Assembly: GCA_002083825.1 (NCBI GenBank)
Contig: DAZV01000022.1
Coordinates: 49,009 to 113,008 of the forward strand
Source: Candidatus Sericytochromatia bacterium S15B-MN24 CBMW_12
GTDB taxonomy: Bacteria > Cyanobacteriota > Sericytochromatia > S15B-MN24 > UBA4093
Direction: 5' to 3'
DNA: 64,000 bases
This document shows, piece after piece, positions 8,643 to 18,602 of this stretch (its first letter is position 1; each line of letters starts with the position of its first letter). A program made the translations under genes and the position numbers. The notes under the pieces were generated by a model. That model ran no database searches and had not been told where the DNA came from. It was given only the letters and a program-made list of their open reading frames with translations.

Positions 8643-10115
8643 ATGTTGCATTTCTTACCATGGCTCCGAGGTTCGGACCGAACGGCGGACCGGGTGCCGG
8701 TTCGTGGGTTACCGGGGCGCGGGTTACCGGGCTTGGCGTCGAGACTCTGGGGTGGGACTCCGGGGCTTCATGCGCTTTCGGAGGCGATCGCCCACGCGGC
8801 GGGCATGCGTGCCGGCCTTCATCCCGCGCTCGAGCATCTGCGCTTCGCGCTTTGGGCTTCCAGCCAGGACATTCCCGCGGATGACCTGGAGGTTCCCGGC
8901 ACCTTCGCGCTCGGCCAAGACCGCCTTCGCGCGCTGACGGCCCAGCTGAGGCTGTTTTCGAGGCTGAGAGAGAGGGTTCAGGCGGTGATCGCCTTGGCGG
9001 ACAGCGCCGACACGGAGCTGGCCGTCGCTTCGGAGCTTCTGGACTACCTGAAAGCGGGTGGGGTTGGCGAGATCCGGAGCGAGACTCCCGCAGAGGTGGC
9101 GAGGCTATTTGCCTTCTTCCCTCATGCGCGCGACATGTTCTGGGATTTTCCGCTGCTCGCTCCGCTCTTCGAGCTGGCGCTAGGGGGTTCGGTGGCGGGG
9201 GATCCGCGATCGGCGGGGAACGAGCGGAGCCGGATTCCGCTCCGATTCCGGGATTACCTGGAACCTGTCGATGCGGCGCCCGCGATGCTCAGCTGCGACG
9301 GGATGTGCCTGTACTGCGCGCACCGGCAGCCGCCGCCCCAGGTGGGGGTCTACGGGCTGGAGGTGCTCGATCCCGCGCGCCCCGAGCATGTCTACCAGGC
9401 GATCAAGCCGCCCATGCTGGTGGTGGAGGTGGGGCTTCACGGCGTCTCGATGATCGAGCCCGAGGCGGGTCCCATGCTGGCATCCGTGGCGGCGATGCGT
9501 CTACAGCTCGCCAAGGCGACGGGCTACGTGGCATGTCCGGTCGTCTTCAACGACAACCTGTCGTTGCGTCCGAACGGTTTTCGGATCTTGGTTCACGGCC
9601 ATGAGGTCGCTGCCGGCGAGTTCTTGATGGGCTACGCGTTGGCGGTGCCGGACGAACGGGCGACCGACGTTCGGGTTGCCGATGAGCGGGCTCCGCATGG
9701 CTTCGCTCAGGATTTTCCGGCCTTTCACGAGGCCCGCGAGACGCTCTCGGCCCTGTGGGTCGCGGGCCCCGAACTGCGCCGCGCGAAAGCCGCCGGTTAT
9801 CGGCTGCTTTCGCCGGACGAGGTGGTCGTCAGGCACCTGGAGCTGGTTCTCAGGAAACATGCCCATGACCTTTTCACGCTCGAGGAGCTCAAGTGGCTGC
9901 TCGACGAGCTTCATTCCACCGATCCGCTGCTGGTCGAGGCGCTGCCGGACATGCTGACGCTCCTGGATCTGCACCGGGTGATCCAGCATCTGATGCGCGA
10001 GGGAGTTCCCTTGAGGCCGATTCAGGGCGTGCTGAGACGCCTGCTCGACTTCGGGAAGCTCACGCACGATCCGGTGATGCTCGCGGAGATGGTCAGGAAG
10101 GCGCTCGCTACTTGA
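8643..10115 (+). CDS. Soluble FlhA/SctV cytoplasmic-domain-like protein
   Basis: 490 aa, start ATG 8643 after GGAGGAAG. Residues about 257-490 align by eye with the cytoplasmic part of FHIPEP export proteins (FlhA, SctV/InvA): VEVGLHGVSMIEPEAG, then VVFNDNLSLRPNGFRILVHG, then the long segment with HAHDLFTLEELKWLLDELHS, DLHRVIQHLMREGVPLRPIQ and a final MVRKAL. This matches FlhA subdomains D1-D3 but stops before D4. There are no transmembrane helices, whereas real FlhA has eight. The N-terminal about 220 residues are unassigned; a CxxxCxxC group (CDGMCLYC) sits at about 218-225. No other secretion or flagellar gene is in the window. A chaperone-binding or scaffold role is speculation. Confidence 0.75.
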   Translation: MLHFLPWLRGSDRTADRVPVRGLPGRGLPGLASRLWGGTPGLHALSEAIAHAAGMRAGLHPALEHLRFALWASSQDIPADDLEVPGTFALGQDRLRALTAQLRLFSRLRERVQAVIALADSADTELAVASELLDYLKAGGVGEIRSETPAEVARLFAFFPHARDMFWDFPLLAPLFELALGGSVAGDPRSAGNERSRIPLRFRDYLEPVDAAPAMLSCDGMCLYCAHRQPPPQVGVYGLEVLDPARPEHVYQAIKPPMLVVEVGLHGVSMIEPEAGPMLASVAAMRLQLAKATGYVACPVVFNDNLSLRPNGFRILVHGHEVAAGEFLMGYALAVPDERATDVRVADERAPHGFAQDFPAFHEARETLSALWVAGPELRRAKAAGYRLLSPDEVVVRHLELVLRKHAHDLFTLEELKWLLDELHSTDPLLVEALPDMLTLLDLHRVIQHLMREGVPLRPIQGVLRRLLDFGKLTHDPVMLAEMVRKALAT

Positions 10116-10692
10116 CTTCGGTGTTTCGCTGAAGGGCCTTCGGCGCGGGACCCGCGGGTTCCGGGGTTCCCAGGAAGTGGTTCGCGAAGCGGGCGGCATT
10201 GAAAAGGGCGTCCGAGAGGCGGTTGAGATAGATCACCACCAGCGGGTTGAGCTCTTCTTCGCGCGCGACCTTGACGGCGAGTCGTTCGGCTCGGCGGACG
10301 ACGGTTCGGGCGAGATGAAGGCCGGCGCCTGAGGGGCATCCTCCGGGGAGGACGAAGCTCGTGAGGGGCGGGATCTTGGCGTCAAGGGCGTCGATAAAGC
10401 GCTCCAGGAACTCAATTTGCTCCTGAGAGGCTTCCCAGCCGGGTCTCCGGCCGGGAGGGGTGGCGAGTTCGGCTCCGATATTGAAGAGGACCCGCTGGAC
10501 TTCGAGCAGGTTTTCCCTGAACTCCGCGAGGGATGCGTTATCTCCGGGCAGGTGACTCAGAGCGAGTCCCAGGGCGGAGTTGGCCTCGTCCACGGTGCCG
10601 TAGGCCTCGACCCTGAGGTCGTCCTTGGCGACGCGCTTGCCGAAGAGCAGCGAGGTTTGTCCCTTGTCGCCGGTCTTGGTGTATATCTTCAT
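10108..10692 (-). CDS. pduO: PduO-type cob(I)alamin adenosyltransferase
   Basis: Transfers the adenosyl group of ATP to cob(I)alamin to make adenosylcobalamin. 194 aa, normal for the family. Seen: the N-terminal ATP-binding signature KIYTKTGDKGQTSLL, the following YGTVDEANSALG, and the conserved FVLPGGCPSGAGLHLARTVVRRAER that forms the active site. It is transcribed alone; its 3' end overlaps the convergent FlhA-like gene by 8 bp. No B12-dependent enzyme is in the window, so the user of the cofactor is elsewhere. The short C-terminal tail (after NHFLGTPE) is not conserved. Confidence 0.95.
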   Translation of the reverse strand: MKIYTKTGDKGQTSLLFGKRVAKDDLRVEAYGTVDEANSALGLALSHLPGDNASLAEFRENLLEVQRVLFNIGAELATPPGRRPGWEASQEQIEFLERFIDALDAKIPPLTSFVLPGGCPSGAGLHLARTVVRRAERLAVKVAREEELNPLVVIYLNRLSDALFNAARFANHFLGTPEPAGPAPKALQRNTEVK

Positions 10693-10877
10693 GGCGATCC
10701 CTTTCGATTGCGATTTCCCTGGGTAACGGGCGTGACGCCCATCGTGCCTCTTTGGAGCATACCATCTCGACGTTGCCGGAAAAACGCACGAGGCTGCCGG
10801 CGATGACGGTTCGTCAGGTCAGAGGGAGGGCCTGACGCCGAGGGCACGCGCTTTTGCGGGAAGATCCTCGGGGGCTG

Positions 10878-11582
10878 CTAGAACTCGATCACGCGGACCC
10901 AGCCGGCGGTCTGGTAGGGATCTCCCGAGGCGGTACGGAAGCCCATGTTGGGTCCGATGCCGGCCAGGAGGTACTGGGCGGTGGGAGCGCCGGCTTTCGC
11001 CAGGTCTTCGAGCAGGCTATCGTTGGCGTCGTCGACGTTGGGAAGCATGTGGTGAACGGGAGTTCCCGAGTGGGGAAGTCCGATGTACCCTTCATCCTGG
11101 GCCACGTTCAGGGCCCAGAGCCAGCGGCCTTTTTCGTCGCGCTCGTCGCTGCGCCAGACCCTGACGCGTATGCGGCTGGCGGCGGTCGCTCCGGGACGCT
11201 GCCAGGCGGCATCCTGTTCGCGGCCCCAGTAGTAGAGGGGAGTGAGCGGCGCGTTGGGGTAGGCATCGGACCAAGCCTGGGCCGTGCGCATCCGCTCCAT
11301 GCTTTGGGGGGTCAAGGCCTCGGCGGCAACCCAGCCGGCCTTGGCGAAGGCATCGACCAGTTGAGTTTCGTGGGCGGCCACGACCATGGTGATCGGCTCG
11401 GCGGCATGGCCCTGGGCATCTTCGGCGTGGTGGGGAAAGGTCATGCGGGGGAAGACGGCGCCGACCGGCGGAGGGGTGACCTCGGAGGCGAGTTCGGGAG
11501 GAACGGGCTGCCAGGCTCCCACGGGAAGCTTCGCGCATCCGGTGGCCATCAGAGCAATCACGATCAGCAAGAGTAAACGCAT
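10878..11582 (-). CDS. LssY_C-domain lipoprotein
   Basis: 234-aa predicted lipoprotein; start at 11582 because AGGAGA lies 8 nt upstream (an ATG six codons earlier lacks a site). Signal MRLLLLIVIALMATGC, lipid Cys16. The mature protein matches the LssY C-terminal domain by pattern: PITMVVAAHETQLVDAFAKA, GWVAAEALT, PNAPLTPLYYWGREQDAAWQ, RVRVWR, and HHMLPNVDDANDSLLEDL. This domain usually sits behind a membrane phosphatase-like or DedA-like part; here it is a free-standing envelope protein. Its activity is not known. Confidence 0.82.
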   Translation of the reverse strand: MRLLLLIVIALMATGCAKLPVGAWQPVPPELASEVTPPPVGAVFPRMTFPHHAEDAQGHAAEPITMVVAAHETQLVDAFAKAGWVAAEALTPQSMERMRTAQAWSDAYPNAPLTPLYYWGREQDAAWQRPGATAASRIRVRVWRSDERDEKGRWLWALNVAQDEGYIGLPHSGTPVHHMLPNVDDANDSLLEDLAKAGAPTAQYLLAGIGPNMGFRTASGDPYQTAGWVRVIEF

Positions 11583-11754
11583 GTCCCGTTCTCCTTCCAT
11601 GAGAGTTATCCGGGAATGCGCGCGGATCTTGGTTGTCGCCCAGGAAAGCTTCCGTTAAGTCTCGGTAGTGAGGATCGGGACCGGCGGGAAGGGCCGGTGG
11701 CTGCTCGCGACGTCGGCGCGGGCATGGCAGATCGCTTGGTTGGAGGCGAAGGGG

Positions 11755-13671
11755 CTAGCGGGTGATGGCGACGGGCATCAAGCGGCGCAGTTCGCGGCGG
11801 CGGGCGGCTCCTCCCGAGGCTCCGAGCAGCGCGAAGTATTCGCGGTAGACCTCCTGCTGGGGCAAGATCAGCCTTCGGATGGCGGCATCGATTCGGGCGA
11901 GTTTCTCGGAGTCGGCCGGCTCGGTCATCAACCGCGCCAAGCGGCGGCCCCAGCCGGTTCCGCCGTACTTGGGTCGCTCCACGAAGGCGTTTCGGACGCG
12001 TTCCAGGCGCGTCATGACGTAGAGCAGGCCGCAGCGTTGAAGATAGCCCAGGTCATCGGAGAAGGTGCCGGAGGGTTCGGAGGTTTCGAAGGCCTTGGGG
12101 TAGCGATCGCCGAAAGCGGCGACGACTTCGGGGTGTCGGGCGATCGCCCAGACCGCCTCCATCCCGTCGATGTAAAGCCGCTCTTCGCCGAGCACCTGCT
12201 CCAGCAGCCCCAGCGTCAGGTAGCAGACCAAAAATAGCACGTCCATCCGGGAGGGGGCGTGTCGAATTTGCTCGGCCAGGAGGTCGAAGGTGGCCTCCTC
12301 CATCGCCAGCAGCAGCCCCATCCGGGTCTTGTCGCCTGCCCAGAGCTCCGCGAGCATCCCTTCGGCCTTGGCGGCGTCCATGCTCGGGTCGAGCAGCTTG
12401 TAGCGGTCGACCCAGCGGTCGAAGGCCTCGTCGGTGACGCCGAGATCGGGGGGGCCGTAGACGTGGAGGGCGGCGCCGTCGTGGGAGGCTGCGATGATAC
12501 CCTGGATGGTCGGGAATTCGGTGAGTTTGCCATGCCACGGCACCAGCCCGGTGGGAGTGGTGGGCAACGGGTCGGTCGGAGCTTTCACCCGGGTGATGTC
12601 GATCAAGGCGTCGCCAATCAGCGCATGGCCCTCGAGCTCCGCAGCCAGCCGCTCCTGCAACTGCTGGGCCACGCTCAGGCCCTCCAGGCGCAGGGACTGG
12701 ATGCCGTAGCGCGCCACCGGCGAGAGGACCCGGAAGTCGTAACTGACGAGTTCCTCCACCAAGGGAGCCCCGGAAACCAGGCCCCGGAGCTTGCCCCAAG
12801 CCTCGGGGGCGTGGAGCCGCAGGAAGTGCTCGAGATCGGCGTCCTGGCCCTCGTTCACGATCCCCGTGAACTCCAGGCGTTCCGCCTCGCCGGAAGCGAG
12901 CAGGGCGTCGCGGATGCACTCGGCGAGGATCAGGTCTCCGAGCCGGCTGAAGGGGTTGTTTTGAACGTGGGAGATCAGGTGGTAGCGGGCGAACAGGATC
13001 TGCTGCGCGACGTAGAGCCGCTCGGAGTTGAGGACGATGCCGTAGGTGGGGTCGGGAACGTAGAGTTCGCGGAGGGCCTGGATGTCGACTCCGGGGGCAA
13101 AGCCGCAGTAGTAGCTGTCGCGCAGGACGTAGTCGATCCGGTCGGCGTCGATTTCGGAGTGGGTGAAGAAGTTGAATTCCGCGCGGGCATGCTCTCCGAT
13201 GGCGGCGAGCGCGAGTTGCTTGCGATCGATCTCCCGGTACTCGGGATGACGCGCGAGGACCTCGCCGATTTCGGGGTCGTGGCAGACGAGCTGGTAGGTG
13301 CGCTCCTCGTGGTCGAGGAACTGATGGAGGAAACCGAGTTCCGGTCGGTCGACATGGCGGCGGGCGGCGTCTTCCAGGGAGTGCGAGAAGGGCCGGTGCC
13401 CGATATCATGGAAGAGGGCGGCCAGCCGGATCAAGCGGAGTTCGGAGTCGTCGAAGCTGAGGCGCTCGGCGAGGAGGCCCGCGGTATGCATGGCGCCTAT
13501 CACGTGCTCGAAGCGGGTATGGTGGGCGCCGGGGAAGACCACGTAGGCCATGCCCATCTGACGGATGCCCCGCAGGCGGCTCACGGCGCGGGTGCGAAGC
13601 AGTTCCCACTCGCAGGCGGTCATGGGCACCAGCCCATGAATGGGGTCGCGTAGCGAGTGGGGGAACTTCAT
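11755..13671 (-). CDS. HD-domain phosphohydrolase, SAMHD1/YdhJ-like
   Basis: Likely (d)NTP or nucleotide phosphohydrolase of the SAMHD1-like HD superfamily, 638 aa. Start set at 13671 (MKFPHSLRDPIHGL, the usual beginning of this family); the frame runs open far upstream but only as a shadow of the neighbouring gene. Metal ligands: His56 (TRFEHVIGA), His88-Asp89 (ALFHDIGHRPFSH), and the later Asp in SEIDADRIDYVLRDS. The family is usually 400-500 aa; the C-terminal about 200 residues are extra and unassigned. It starts 10 bp after the GuaB/GuaC-like gene, so the two are co-transcribed, which fits a shared job in purine nucleotide pools. Confidence 0.88.
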   Translation of the reverse strand: MKFPHSLRDPIHGLVPMTACEWELLRTRAVSRLRGIRQMGMAYVVFPGAHHTRFEHVIGAMHTAGLLAERLSFDDSELRLIRLAALFHDIGHRPFSHSLEDAARRHVDRPELGFLHQFLDHEERTYQLVCHDPEIGEVLARHPEYREIDRKQLALAAIGEHARAEFNFFTHSEIDADRIDYVLRDSYYCGFAPGVDIQALRELYVPDPTYGIVLNSERLYVAQQILFARYHLISHVQNNPFSRLGDLILAECIRDALLASGEAERLEFTGIVNEGQDADLEHFLRLHAPEAWGKLRGLVSGAPLVEELVSYDFRVLSPVARYGIQSLRLEGLSVAQQLQERLAAELEGHALIGDALIDITRVKAPTDPLPTTPTGLVPWHGKLTEFPTIQGIIAASHDGAALHVYGPPDLGVTDEAFDRWVDRYKLLDPSMDAAKAEGMLAELWAGDKTRMGLLLAMEEATFDLLAEQIRHAPSRMDVLFLVCYLTLGLLEQVLGEERLYIDGMEAVWAIARHPEVVAAFGDRYPKAFETSEPSGTFSDDLGYLQRCGLLYVMTRLERVRNAFVERPKYGGTGWGRRLARLMTEPADSEKLARIDAAIRRLILPQQEVYREYFALLGASGGAARRRELRRLMPVAITR

Positions 13672-13681
13672 CGTCGCGGAC

Positions 13682-14788
<1,107 letters not shown>

Positions 14789-14837
14789 CGTTCCCGTCTT
14801 TCATGAACCCTCAAAACCGGTCCCCATGCTACCATAC

Positions 14838-14908
14838 CCGGCTTCGTTCGGCCCGCCGAGCCGGCCTGCTGAGTGAGCACTCTCCCGCTTCGGAGGGTGC
14901 TCTTTTTT
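14838..14908 (+). terminator. Two hairpins and a U-run upstream of the cyclase gene
   Basis: On the plus strand a bulged stem (CCGGCT 14838-14843 with AGCCGG 14859-14864) is followed by a near-perfect 11-bp terminator stem (GAGCAC at 14875 to GTGCTC ending 14902) and six T. It reads towards the cyclase gene that starts 80 bp later, and no plus-strand gene ends just before it. It could be an attenuator in the cyclase leader or the end of a short RNA made from the divergent intergenic region. Confidence 0.7.
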
Positions 14909-14987
14909 CTCGCGAATCCTCCGCATGCCGGGACTTCCGACGCATCCCGGGTACAAAAGCAAGCAGCGAGAAGCTTGGAGGATGGCG

Positions 14988-16898
14988 ATGATCACCCAGC
15001 GCTGGGAATTTCGAGTTCCGGGAACGCCGGAGCAGCTCTGGCCCTTCGCGGGGGATACGGAGCGCTTCAACCGCATGATCCGAACGCCGGCCGTCACCTA
15101 CCAGGAGGCGCCCGATCCCCGCGGAGGCATCCAGCTCGGCGGCAGTTTCCACCTCAAGGGAATCCCCACCGCCTGGCACGAGCTTCCCTACGAGTGGCGC
15201 GAACCCGAGGAATGGAGTGTCCGGCGGATCTACACCAAAGGCCCCATGGCCGAGTTCTTCCTGCGACTCCGCCTGCTGCGCGACGGTGAATTCACCCGCC
15301 TGGCCTACGACCTGGAACTCACGCCGCGCGCGCCGCTGCTCACCCCCCTCGTCTCGCTGATCGCCAGCAGCCTCCGCGCGGGCACGAAGCAGTTCGCCGA
15401 GCGGCTCGAAGGATGGGCGGCCGGCCGATTCGATCGGGTCTTCACCGAGCCCCTGTCTCAGCTGACAGCGGTCCCGCGCGAACGACTCGCCTCCCTGAGC
15501 GCGGAACTCGTCGAACGAGGCTTCGCGAAGTCCCTCGTCGAGCGCCTGGCGGCTCACCTCGCCACCGCACCGGACTACGACCTCCTCCGGATTCGCCCCT
15601 ACACCGTCGCGGACCGCTGGAGCGCGGATCGCCGAGACGTCCTGACGCTATTCCTCCACGCGACCCGCCTGGGCCTGCTCGAAATGAGCTGGGACCTGGT
15701 CTGCCCGGAATGCCGGGGGGCAAAGGAACGCACCGACTCGCTCTCGCGGCTTCGCGGGGACGTTCACTGCAGCTCCTGCAACATCGACTTCAAAGCCAAC
15801 TTCGACTCCTCGGTCGAGCTGACCTTCCGGCCCGCTCCGGCCATTCGCAAGGTGGACGCCCAGCACTTCTGCGCGGGAGGACCGGGAAACACCCCGCACA
15901 GGGTCTTCCAGCAACTGCTGGGGCCGGGAGCGTCGGAATCGCTGGAACTGCCGATGGAGCCTGGCGCGTATCGCCTGCGCAGCCCGCATCTTGCCGGCCA
16001 AGTGCCGCTGAACCTGGGTTCTGGGGGCGACGGCGAGCTCGCGCTGACGCTGTCGGCTGGCGAAGTGTTGCCGCCCGAGCATTCTCTGGGCCTCGGGGGG
16101 ACGCTACGCCTGCAAAATGCCGATCAGGCCCCTCTGCTCGTGATCCTGGAGCGGGTGGCTTGGGCCGACGACATCGTTCGCGCCTCGGCCGTCACCGCCC
16201 TTCAGGAGTTCCGGGATCTCTTCGATTCCCAGATCCTCGCTCCGGGGGTCGAGATGGGGATCTCCCGCCTGGCCTTCCTGTTCAGCGATCTGAAGGCGTC
16301 GACCGCCATGTACGCGATCATGGGAGACGCTCCGGCGTTCGCCCTGGTCCAGGATCACTTCCGGATCCTGGAGCGGGAGGTGGCGGCGCATCGGGGGGCC
16401 ATCGTCAAGACCATCGGGGACGCCATCATGGCGGTCTTCGACGATCCGGGGGACTGCGCGCGGGCGGGACTCGCGATCCAGCAGGCGATCGCCGCCTTCA
16501 ACTCCGGCTCGAACCGGCCGCCGATCTCCGTGAAGCTCGGAGCCCACCTGGGTCCGGTCATCGCGGTGAGCTTGAACGAGCGGCTCGACTACTTCGGAAC
16601 CACCGTCAACGTCGCGGCCCGCGTCCAGGGAGAAGCGCATGGAGACGACCTGGTTCTGACCACGGAGATGCTCGCCGATCCCGGAGTTCGGCGGGCGCTT
16701 TCGAGCATGCCGCTCACCCGGGAGGCCTTCGAGGTTCGCCTCAAGGGCCTGGAGCGGCCGTACCCGCTCACGCGCTTCCAGCTACCATCACCGCTGGGAC
16801 CGGATAGGCCCGCGGAGCGGTTGGTGGAGCGATCAGGGCTTCGGAGCGGGGATGCGAAGCTTGGTTCCCGCCAGGACGAGCAGGAAAGCCCCCAGTAA
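14988..16898 (+). CDS. DUF5939 adenylate/guanylate cyclase with START-like N-terminus
   Basis: Class III nucleotide cyclase, 636 aa. GGAGG at 14977-14981 points to the ATG at 14988 rather than those at 14982 or 14925. Order: an SRPBCC/START-like domain (about 1-150), a DUF5939 middle with a zinc-ribbon-like CPEC...CSSC (about 235-260), and a C-terminal cyclase domain (about 430-600). Cyclase metal Asp residues are in FLFSDLKAST and KTIGDAIMAVF; the transition-state Asn/Arg are in NVAARVQGEA. The Lys in KTIGD suggests a preference for ATP, i.e. cAMP. No membrane helix, so it is cytosolic; the N-terminal domains probably sense a small molecule. Its 3' end overlaps the convergent DUF445 gene by 66 bp. 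Confidence 0.9.
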   Translation: MITQRWEFRVPGTPEQLWPFAGDTERFNRMIRTPAVTYQEAPDPRGGIQLGGSFHLKGIPTAWHELPYEWREPEEWSVRRIYTKGPMAEFFLRLRLLRDGEFTRLAYDLELTPRAPLLTPLVSLIASSLRAGTKQFAERLEGWAAGRFDRVFTEPLSQLTAVPRERLASLSAELVERGFAKSLVERLAAHLATAPDYDLLRIRPYTVADRWSADRRDVLTLFLHATRLGLLEMSWDLVCPECRGAKERTDSLSRLRGDVHCSSCNIDFKANFDSSVELTFRPAPAIRKVDAQHFCAGGPGNTPHRVFQQLLGPGASESLELPMEPGAYRLRSPHLAGQVPLNLGSGGDGELALTLSAGEVLPPEHSLGLGGTLRLQNADQAPLLVILERVAWADDIVRASAVTALQEFRDLFDSQILAPGVEMGISRLAFLFSDLKASTAMYAIMGDAPAFALVQDHFRILEREVAAHRGAIVKTIGDAIMAVFDDPGDCARAGLAIQQAIAAFNSGSNRPPISVKLGAHLGPVIAVSLNERLDYFGTTVNVAARVQGEAHGDDLVLTTEMLADPGVRRALSSMPLTREAFEVRLKGLERPYPLTRFQLPSPLGPDRPAERLVERSGLRSGDAKLGSRQDEQESPQ

Positions 16899-18590
16899 GC
16901 CGATCGCCCAGAAACCGGCGCCGGCGTAGACGCGGTTCAGCACGTGCTCGACGCTCAACAGAACGGTGGTGAGCACGAGGCTGATGACGATGCCGCCGTA
17001 GAGCCCCTTGGTGAAGATGGAGTTGAGCTCCTTGCGCGCGAGTCCCTTGACGGCGCGCTCGATGCCCTGCGGATCGGCCTCCTTGACCTTGGCTTCCACG
17101 ATGCTGCGGATGTCGATCATCCGCGAGAGGCGAGGCGCCTCCTTGCGAGCCAGGCTGATGACCTGGACGCTGAGCGTATCGTGGATGCGGGCGAGCCGCT
17201 CTTCTCCCAGCCGTTCCTTGAGGGATCCGATGGGAATGGTGAGCAGGTAGGAGATGCCGGAGCGGATGACCCCCTGCAGCTTTTCACTGAGCTGGGGGCC
17301 GCGCAGCAAGTCGACGGCGAAGGCCATGACGGTGGAGACGGCGCTCTGGATGGAACGGGGATCCCCGTCCTTGAGATCGGCCGGCAGCACGTCCTTGAGC
17401 GGCGTGCGGCGGGCGCCGACCATGAGCCTGGCGGTCCAGACGCGGTAGGTGGCGAGCGCCTCTTCGCTCTCCAGCAGCTTTTCGAGGCCCGAGCCCGCCT
17501 TGCGGCGGAACTCCTCGGGAATGGCGGTGTAGCGCTGGCCGATGGGGACCTGGACCAGATCGTCGAGGAAGTTATCGATCTTCTTGCGCATGGCGGGGCC
17601 GGTTTCGGGGCTCAGCAACTTCTCGCGCAACCGCATCACCTGATCCGGAAGGGCCTCGAGCAGCTTCTTGCGCAGGAACGCATCCTCTTCTCGCAGCTGC
17701 GTCCGGACCATCCAGCCCAGGAACTCGTCGAAGAGGTTCTGCTTGGGGAGTTCCAGAATCAGGCCGACGAGCAGATCGAGAACGTGCGTCTCGATCCAGG
17801 CCATGGATTCCTTGCGGCGCAACATGGTCTCGAAGGTCGCGAGCCAGGCGGGGAGATTGGCCTGGATCTCGCGCCGGGCGGCGGCAAGGCTCTCCTCGGG
17901 CAGCAACTCGGAGAGAGGACCCAGTTCGGCGAGCTTGAGGTCGGCATCGGCGAGAATCTTGGGCAACTGCTCCGGGGCATGCGCGACGACGGTCTCGAGG
18001 AAGCGATCGAAGGCCTCGAAGAGAGGCGGGGCGAGCAGTTCTTCGAGGGTGGAGTCGCGCCTATCTCGGAGGTAGCCCGAGAAGACGTCGGTGATTTGCT
18101 CCAGGAAGGCATCCGAGAGCGCAAAGGCGATCGCCTGCTCCGCGAGCCAGCCGCTGATGACATCGACTTCCTGATCAATTTCTTCCGAGGCGCTATTACT
18201 AGCTTCTGAGGCGCTGTTTTCAGCTTCTGAGGCGCGGCCGCTGGGAAAGAGGGAGCTGAGGGCGTCGCGAATCGAGGGCAGATCCTGGGTCACGGCGCGC
18301 TCGACGGCTTCCTGCACGTTCTCTCGCAGCGTGGCCTCCATCCCGGGGCTCTGAAGAAAAGCCGAAAGCGCCTCCTCGTTGAGAAGCCGCTCGGAGATCA
18401 TGCCGGCGAGCTGCCGAGCGAGAGCATCCTGCCGAGCGGGAAGAACCCCGTGAAGCGGCACGCCGAGCACGACGCGCCGCCGGTAAGGCCGAAACAGAAG
18501 CTGGACCGCGCCGAAATCCACGAGCCGACCGGTCAACCCCCCGATGATGACCGCAAGAAGCAATTCATGGGCAAGAAGAGGATCAAGCAT
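16833..18590 (-). CDS. DUF445 family membrane protein (YheB/YjiN-like)
   Basis: 585 aa. The N-terminus carries the family signature (membrane segment, then GGLTGRLVDFGAVQLLFRPY and ARQDALARQLAGMISERLL). The long middle is helical and charged, and two transmembrane helices close the protein (about 535-580). The family is thought to be membrane-anchored with a large helical part; function unknown. An in-frame near-tandem repeat of about 21 bp (18185-18238, encoding ASEAENSASEASNSASEE) lies in a spacer at about residue 120 and is not family-conserved. The last 66 bp are antisense to the end of the cyclase gene. Confidence 0.85.
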   Translation of the reverse strand: MLDPLLAHELLLAVIIGGLTGRLVDFGAVQLLFRPYRRRVVLGVPLHGVLPARQDALARQLAGMISERLLNEEALSAFLQSPGMEATLRENVQEAVERAVTQDLPSIRDALSSLFPSGRASEAENSASEASNSASEEIDQEVDVISGWLAEQAIAFALSDAFLEQITDVFSGYLRDRRDSTLEELLAPPLFEAFDRFLETVVAHAPEQLPKILADADLKLAELGPLSELLPEESLAAARREIQANLPAWLATFETMLRRKESMAWIETHVLDLLVGLILELPKQNLFDEFLGWMVRTQLREEDAFLRKKLLEALPDQVMRLREKLLSPETGPAMRKKIDNFLDDLVQVPIGQRYTAIPEEFRRKAGSGLEKLLESEEALATYRVWTARLMVGARRTPLKDVLPADLKDGDPRSIQSAVSTVMAFAVDLLRGPQLSEKLQGVIRSGISYLLTIPIGSLKERLGEERLARIHDTLSVQVISLARKEAPRLSRMIDIRSIVEAKVKEADPQGIERAVKGLARKELNSIFTKGLYGGIVISLVLTTVLLSVEHVLNRVYAGAGFWAIGLLGAFLLVLAGTKLRIPAPKP

Positions 18591-18602
18591 GAGTTCGGAA
18601 GT

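Noticed and set aside
8643..10115. A type III secretion or flagellar locus
   Set aside because: Only the FlhA-C-like protein is present; no ATPase, ring, switch or rod gene nearby.
12259..13653. 464-codon plus-strand ORF
   Set aside because: Antisense shadow of the HD phosphohydrolase, which has complete metal-site motifs.
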